A stretch of DNA of 10,923 bases from the NCBI GenBank assembly GCA_014729455.1, contig WJJW01000418.1:1-10923 (forward strand). The letters run 5' to 3'. The notes beneath the pieces were generated by a model. It was given only the letters and a program-made list of their open reading frames with translations, was not told the DNA's origin and did no database searches. Within the stretch, counting starts at the first letter, position 1; every line of letters starts with the position of its first letter. The stretch is from Candidatus Eiseniibacteriota bacterium (GTDB lineage: Bacteria; Eisenbacteria; RBG-16-71-46; CAIMUX01; VGJL01). Both the position numbers and the translations under genes were made by a program. Below are positions 6,386 through 10,923 of the stretch, in pieces.

Positions 6386-6540
6386 GGCGGGACGAGGTCG
6401 AGGGACCCGAGACCTGCTCCGGTCCGCACGCTCCTCGTCAGGTCAGCGTGATCGGCCTAGAAATGACATGCCGCTCGGATCCTCCTTCTAATCGGCTTGC
6501 TCGCGAGCCCGGTATCGGGACCCGCGCCCTGGAGAATACC

Positions 6541-6564
6541 ACGATCCGCGACGGGGTCGATCGT
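6541..6564 (-). terminator. possible hairpin just after the tamB-like gene
   Basis: ACGATC (6541-6546) pairs with GATCGT (6559-6564). Inside, GAC (6550-6552) can pair with GTC (6556-6558). It starts six bases past the stop of the minus-strand tamB-like gene, which is where a terminator would sit, but there is no T tract after it on that strand. Confidence 0.25.
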
Positions 6565-6569
6565 CCGAC

Positions 6570-9500
6570 TCAATAGTCTTTCTCCCAGTTGAGGATCATG
6601 CCGTCCTGCTCGTAGCGCCGGCTGTGCATCTCGAGACGGAATCCGCGGCCGAGGTAGTACTCGATCACGACCCCGATGTCCTTCGCGTCCTCGAGGTTCT
6701 GCTCGTACTTCACCAGGAGGTTCGGGCTGAGGTACTTGCCGATCGTCACGCCCCGCCCGAGCGAGTCGGACTGGCTCGATTCGTATTCGACCATGTCGAT
6801 GCCGACCTCCCGGCCGATCTCCGTCGCCAGCCGGCTGGCGGCGAACTGCTCCGCCGTCGCCAGCGCGCGGTCCTCCAGCCGGGCCGACTGCTCGCTGTTC
6901 AACGTTCCGGACCGCTTTCCGAAGATCAGGAACGACAGGATGTCCGCCTGGGTCATCTCCGGAACCGACTCGAGGGTGAGGCACGGGCTCTCCAGCGTTC
7001 CGGTGATCAGAACCCGAACGGTGACGTCCTCCTCCTGCTTGACGAGCGTGAGATCCAGAGACGGGTTCAGATCGCTCGAGCCGTAGAACGTCACGGATCC
7101 CTCCTGGATCGTGAGCTTGCGGCCGTGGAAGTTCATCTCGCCCCGCTCGGCCTGGAGCGTCCCGACCAGGGCGAGCGAGCCGTCGCGTTGCGCCACGTGG
7201 AGATTGCCGGTCAGCTCGACCTCGAGCCCGCGCCCGGTCAGCCAGACCCCGGACGGGATGTCGACCCGCAGGTTGAAGACGGTTCCGGTCCGTTCGCCCG
7301 GCGCCGGAGGACCCACCTTCGTCGTGCCGGCGGGGTCGGACCGCTCCGCCGCCAAGGTGTCGTCGACGGCGGCGCGCTCGGGTGCGATCCGCAGCGTGTC
7401 CGCCTTCGCCCAGAGGAGCGCCTCCCCTTCCACCGGATGCAGCTCCCGCGGCGCATCCGGAACCTGGATCCGGCCGTTCTGGATGGTGATCTTCCCGTCG
7501 ACCGCAGGAGCCTGCGCGGTTCCTGACAGGTCCGCCTTTCCCTTGGCCGTCGCCCGCGTCCCGTCGGGAAGGAGGACCTGCAGGTCCTCGATCCGCAGGC
7601 TCCCGGAGAGCGCGGGATCGGAGACCGGCCCCTCGGCCCCGATGTCGAAGCGCATCTGTCCGGAGATCCGCTGCACGTCGGGGATCAGCGGCGTGAAATC
7701 GCCGAGACGCAATCCGTCCGAGCGGAGCGACAGGCGCATCGGCTCGTCCGGAAGTTCGGTCCCCGCTCCCGGACGGAACCCCCAGTCGATCGGAAGGGAG
7801 AGCTCCCCTTCGAAGAGCGTCTTCTCCCCGCGGGATCCCAGGATCCGGGCGCTCAATCCGGGACGGATCGCCGGGAGCGCGCCGACGACGGCGAGCAGGG
7901 AGTCCGTCGCCACGTCGCCGGGCGCCGCCTCCTCCAGCGCGGCGACCTCGATCGCCGGAAGCCCCCGTGCCCGGATCTCCACGGAGTACCGTTTCAGCTC
8001 CTCGTACTCGGGGAAGGTGACGGTCCCGGAGAACAGGGCGACCGGTTCGGCGGGCCGGCCGCGCACGATCGACTCCGCGGCCAGCCGCGGTCCGCGCGTC
8101 TGCTCCCCCCAGCCGAGGTATCCGGGCGTGTGGAGCGGATTGCCGGCGGCAGCCGGCAGGGGGAAGTCGCGAGCCCGGACCCGCAGGTCGAACGCCTCGT
8201 CGAGCGGCTCGATCCCGAACGGAGCCGTTCGCACGTGGACCGGATAGGAACCGGATACCCGCAGCAGCCCCTTCTCCCCCGCGAGCAGGCGCAACTCGCC
8301 CCGGATCCGTTCGCCGGGATCCCGCAGATCCAGACGAAGGGTCAGCTCGTCCTCCGGTCCGACCCGCAGGCCGGTCGCTTCCACCCACGCCGCGACCGAG
8401 TCGTTCGGCGCCGCGTGGACCCGGGCGCGCAGGTCGCGCGGCCAGAGCCCGGGAGGGATTCCGGGCAGGATCGGCCGGTCCGGCAGGACGAGATCGGCGT
8501 CCAGCAAGAGGTCGAGCCGCTCGGCGAGAAGCGCGGCACGCCCCTCCAGGCTGCCGAGGGTTCCCTCCATCCGAAGATCGCGGACGCGAGTCGTGTCGCC
8601 GAGCAGCTCGACATGGAACGTCCGCGCCGCCTCGAGCGTCTCGCCGCGAATCCCGAGCGAGAGGGTGTCGACGGCGAGACGCCATCCGTCGGTCTCCGCC
8701 ACGTCCGCTTCCGCCAGCAGGTGCAGATCGGGCCCGTCCAGCTCGACGGTGGCGCGTCCCCGGTGACGCGCTTGCCCCTCGCGCTCGTCGATCCGCATGC
8801 CCAGCCGGACGGCCGCGCTGTCGAGGAGGATCGGCCCCAGCGCGATCCCCTCGGTGAGACGGATCTGGGTCTGGAGCCGATCCGCGGAACGGTACAGGAG
8901 ATCGCCCCGGAGGCCGTCCAGGGAGAAACCCGGACGGCGAACCGCGCCGGCCAGTCCGGCCCGGACCACGGGACGCTCGCGCGAGCCGCTGATCTCCGCG
9001 TTCAGGTCGATCGAGACCTCCGTCGATTCGACCGCGGCGAAGCGGCGGAGGAGCCGGCCGCCTTCCACCCGGAGCCGCAGGTCTCCCGACAGATCGGGTC
9101 CCGGAGCGTCCACCGAGCCGCGGGCGGAGAGATCGAGAATCCGGATCCGCAGCGTGTCGAGCGCGATCCGATCGGCGCTCCCGGATCCCTCGACGCGGAG
9201 CGTGTCGATCCAGTCGGTCTCGCCGAGGTCGAGCGAACCGGTCCATCGGGTCCCGTCCGCGTCGGGGGCGCTCTCGAATCGGGCGGTCCCGAGAAGCGGG
9301 CCGAGATCGGAGACCGCCGCCGCGGGAGGCAGCAAGGGAGTTAGGGCGGACGGTCCCGGCAGGCGCAGCTCCGCATCGGCGCGCACGATCATTCCCTCCG
9401 TGCCGCTCTCGAGGCGGATCTCGCTCTCGACCCGGAACGGCCCGCCGGCTCCCCAGCTCCGGCGCAGCGAATCCGCGCCCGCCGAGTCGGAGGCGACGGC

Positions 9501-10923
9501 CTGGAGCAGCGGCGCCGGAGGTTCCGGCCAGGCGGCACCCACGCGGAGGCGTCCCCCCGCTTCGTCGTACCGGCCGCCGACGGTCAACCGGCCGAGATCA
9601 CCCTCGATCCGGACATTGTCGGCGGTGATCTTCCCGGTCTCCGATGCGAAGGTGACCGTGCCGGTCTCGGCGGACGGTTTCGGCGCGGCATCCGGCGCGC
9701 CGGCGTCGGCCACCCGGAGATCGGCGGGGATCTCCTCGACGAGCCGGAATCGCCAGGGAGGGCTCTCCAGGCGGAGCGGCTCTTCGCGGTGCAGGATCCC
9801 CGACCCGTCGAGGATCTGCGGGCCGGAGCGAGCGGCGAGCCGAAACCGGATCCGCTCGTCGGGATCGCCGGCGGCGGTGAAGGAGAGGTCGTCGAGCGCG
9901 AAGCCGCCGAATCGGGCGCCTCCCTCGATCCGCGCGGCGATCTCCGGCTCGTCCACCGTGCCTCCGAGCCGCGCCACGATCCGGGCGGCGAGGCTGTCGG
10001 GGATCGCTCCCTCGTCGGCGAACGGCTCCAGCCACTGTGTTCCGCTCACCTCGATCTCGATCGCGCCGTCCCGGCGTCCGTTCTCGTCGCGGATCTCGCC
10101 CTGAAGCGACAGATCGGCGTAGGCGATCCGGGCGGAATCGACCGCCACCGACCCCGGGCCGAGACGGACGCGGGCGCTTCCGTGGCGGAGCCGCTCTCCC
10201 GGATCGAAGGCGATCCGGAGGTCTCCGCGCAGCGCCTCGCCCCAGTCGAACGATCCCGAGATCCGTGTGGAGAGCGGCTCGACGGACGGGACTCCGGCGA
10301 GCGCCGGGCGCAGGATCGGGATCCGGGCGAGCTCTTCGGTTTCCGGCACCCGGAGGTGGACCGTTCCCTCGAAACGAGACCAGGGCCCGGTCGTCCGTTG
10401 CAGGGTCCCCTCCACGAGGAGACCGGTTCCCCGGGGCGGCGGGACCTCGAGCGTCCGGAGCAGCGAGATTCGGACCGCGCCGTCCTCTTCGGTCCGCGCG
10501 CGGAGATGGATCGGCCAATCGGGGCCGAGCCGGCCGTCGAGCCGGGCCCGGACGAGCCGGGGCGCGGCGGGATCGAAGAAGATCTCCCCGCCGTCGATCG
10601 AGAGGCTGTCGTCGGGCAGCTCGCCCTGGAGCCGGTCGATCTGGATCGAGGAGGCGCCCCCCGCGCGCAGGTCGAACCGCCCGCCGAGGATGAGGGGTTC
10701 GATCCGCCGGTCCTCCGCGATCCGGATCCGCGGCGCGGTGACCGACAGGCTCTCCGCCGCAACCGAGGGGATCCCGGGGAGGGGGCCGTCGCGGAGCCAG
10801 GGGACGCCGCCTCCTCCTTCGGCGGGTGGTTCCCGGGACGGCGTCGTGTCGGCGTCGGAGGCGAGCCGGCTCTGCATCGCCGGCAGATCGAGACGCAGCT
10901 CGTCCGCCGCGACCCGGCGGAGA
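6570..10923 (-). CDS. tamB: TamB-family translocation/assembly module protein, 5' end beyond window
   Basis: A large periplasm-spanning protein of the TamB/AsmA-like group (C-terminal domain formerly DUF490), linked to outer-membrane protein insertion and lipid transport. There are 1435 codons from the methionine at 10877, but the frame stays open to the right edge (upstream codons read LRRVAADELRLDLPA), so at least 1450 residues exist and the N-terminal membrane anchor is missing. E. coli TamB has 1259. Most of the chain is a monotonous series of short amphipathic strands such as LRIEDLQVLLPDG and GSFDWGEALRGDLRIAFDPG, the expected beta-groove. The diagnostic part is the C-terminal ~350 residues: NLRVDIPSGVWLTGRGLEVEL (from about 1200), GTLQAERGEMNFHGRKLTI, PSLDLTLV, ADILSFLIFGKRSG (about 1311-1324), VGIDMVEYE, and a final IGKYLSPNLLVKYEQ with an aromatic end (WEKDY). 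A tamA/BamA-type partner would be expected past the right edge. No frameshift is seen. Confidence 0.9.
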   Translation of the reverse strand, partial: LRRVAADELRLDLPAMQSRLASDADTTPSREPPAEGGGGVPWLRDGPLPGIPSVAAESLSVTAPRIRIAEDRRIEPLILGGRFDLRAGGASSIQIDRLQGELPDDSLSIDGGEIFFDPAAPRLVRARLDGRLGPDWPIHLRARTEEDGAVRISLLRTLEVPPPRGTGLLVEGTLQRTTGPWSRFEGTVHLRVPETEELARIPILRPALAGVPSVEPLSTRISGSFDWGEALRGDLRIAFDPGERLRHGSARVRLGPGSVAVDSARIAYADLSLQGEIRDENGRRDGAIEIEVSGTQWLEPFADEGAIPDSLAARIVARLGGTVDEPEIAARIEGGARFGGFALDDLSFTAAGDPDERIRFRLAARSGPQILDGSGILHREEPLRLESPPWRFRLVEEIPADLRVADAGAPDAAPKPSAETGTVTFASETGKITADNVRIEGDLGRLTVGGRYDEAGGRLRVGAAWPEPPAPLLQAVASDSAGADSLRRSWGAGGPFRVESEIRLESGTEGMIVRADAELRLPGPSALTPLLPPAAAVSDLGPLLGTARFESAPDADGTRWTGSLDLGETDWIDTLRVEGSGSADRIALDTLRIRILDLSARGSVDAPGPDLSGDLRLRVEGGRLLRRFAAVESTEVSIDLNAEISGSRERPVVRAGLAGAVRRPGFSLDGLRGDLLYRSADRLQTQIRLTEGIALGPILLDSAAVRLGMRIDEREGQARHRGRATVELDGPDLHLLAEADVAETDGWRLAVDTLSLGIRGETLEAARTFHVELLGDTTRVRDLRMEGTLGSLEGRAALLAERLDLLLDADLVLPDRPILPGIPPGLWPRDLRARVHAAPNDSVAAWVEATGLRVGPEDELTLRLDLRDPGERIRGELRLLAGEKGLLRVSGSYPVHVRTAPFGIEPLDEAFDLRVRARDFPLPAAAGNPLHTPGYLGWGEQTRGPRLAAESIVRGRPAEPVALFSGTVTFPEYEELKRYSVEIRARGLPAIEVAALEEAAPGDVATDSLLAVVGALPAIRPGLSARILGSRGEKTLFEGELSLPIDWGFRPGAGTELPDEPMRLSLRSDGLRLGDFTPLIPDVQRISGQMRFDIGAEGPVSDPALSGSLRIEDLQVLLPDGTRATAKGKADLSGTAQAPAVDGKITIQNGRIQVPDAPRELHPVEGEALLWAKADTLRIAPERAAVDDTLAAERSDPAGTTKVGPPAPGERTGTVFNLRVDIPSGVWLTGRGLEVELTGNLHVAQRDGSLALVGTLQAERGEMNFHGRKLTIQEGSVTFYGSSDLNPSLDLTLVKQEEDVTVRVLITGTLESPCLTLESVPEMTQADILSFLIFGKRSGTLNSEQSARLEDRALATAEQFAASRLATEIGREVGIDMVEYESSQSDSLGRGVTIGKYLSPNLLVKYEQNLEDAKDIGVVIEYYLGRGFRLEMHSRRYEQDGMILNWEKDY

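Noticed and set aside
6301..6576. A plus-strand 91-codon frame in the gap before the tamB-like gene end
   Set aside because: It overlaps the start region of the well-supported minus-strand gene and shows no recognisable motif or clear ribosome binding site.
6457..9246. A 929-codon open frame on the minus strand in another frame of the tamB-like gene
   Set aside because: Its product is a low-complexity run of Arg, Gly, Ala and Pro, typical of an off-frame reading of GC-rich coding DNA. The tamB frame has recognisable conserved motifs.

Overview
The window comes from a strongly GC-rich bacterium; most codons in the real genes end in G or C. It encodes a TamB-family envelope protein and a lipoprotein-type Cu/Zn superoxide dismutase, so the host almost certainly has an outer membrane and lives with oxygen at least part of the time. 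The sequence does not fix the taxon. A proteobacterium or an uncultured GC-rich Gram-negative lineage (for example of the FCB or Gemmatimonadota type) would both fit. There are eight protein-coding genes, two of them cut by the window edges. I saw no tRNA, rRNA, CRISPR array or insertion sequence.

Left part, plus strand (1-4803): the 3' three quarters of an ATP-dependent Lon protease is followed by a 140-bp gap with weak hairpins. A tight three-gene operon comes next: a small rhodanese-like protein with an aberrant active-site loop, a lipoprotein Cu/Zn superoxide dismutase that overlaps it by ATGA, and a transketolase that starts one base after the dismutase stop. The set fits an oxidative or sulfur stress theme: periplasmic superoxide removal, sulfur or redox handling, and pentose-phosphate flux that supports NADPH. 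That link is inferred from gene order only. A GC-rich hairpin at the transketolase stop probably ends the operon.

Middle part (4804-5756): a short, less GC-rich intergenic stretch carries a plausible sigma70-type promoter. Its -10 element lies inside a perfect inverted repeat, GTTAGtCTAAC, that closely matches the core of the DtxR/IdeR iron-repressor box. Downstream are a 53-residue single-span membrane protein and a biliverdin-type heme oxygenase. An iron-repressed heme-degradation unit is therefore a reasonable hypothesis and is the most interesting regulatory observation here.

Right part, minus strand (5757-10923): a 192-residue protein that I do not recognise converges on the heme oxygenase gene. 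After a 234-bp gap with hairpins comes a very large TamB-like gene (at least 1450 codons) that runs off the right edge. TamB-family proteins span the periplasm and take part in outer-membrane protein or lipid delivery. The partner gene (tamA/BamA-like) is not visible and would be expected beyond the right edge if present.
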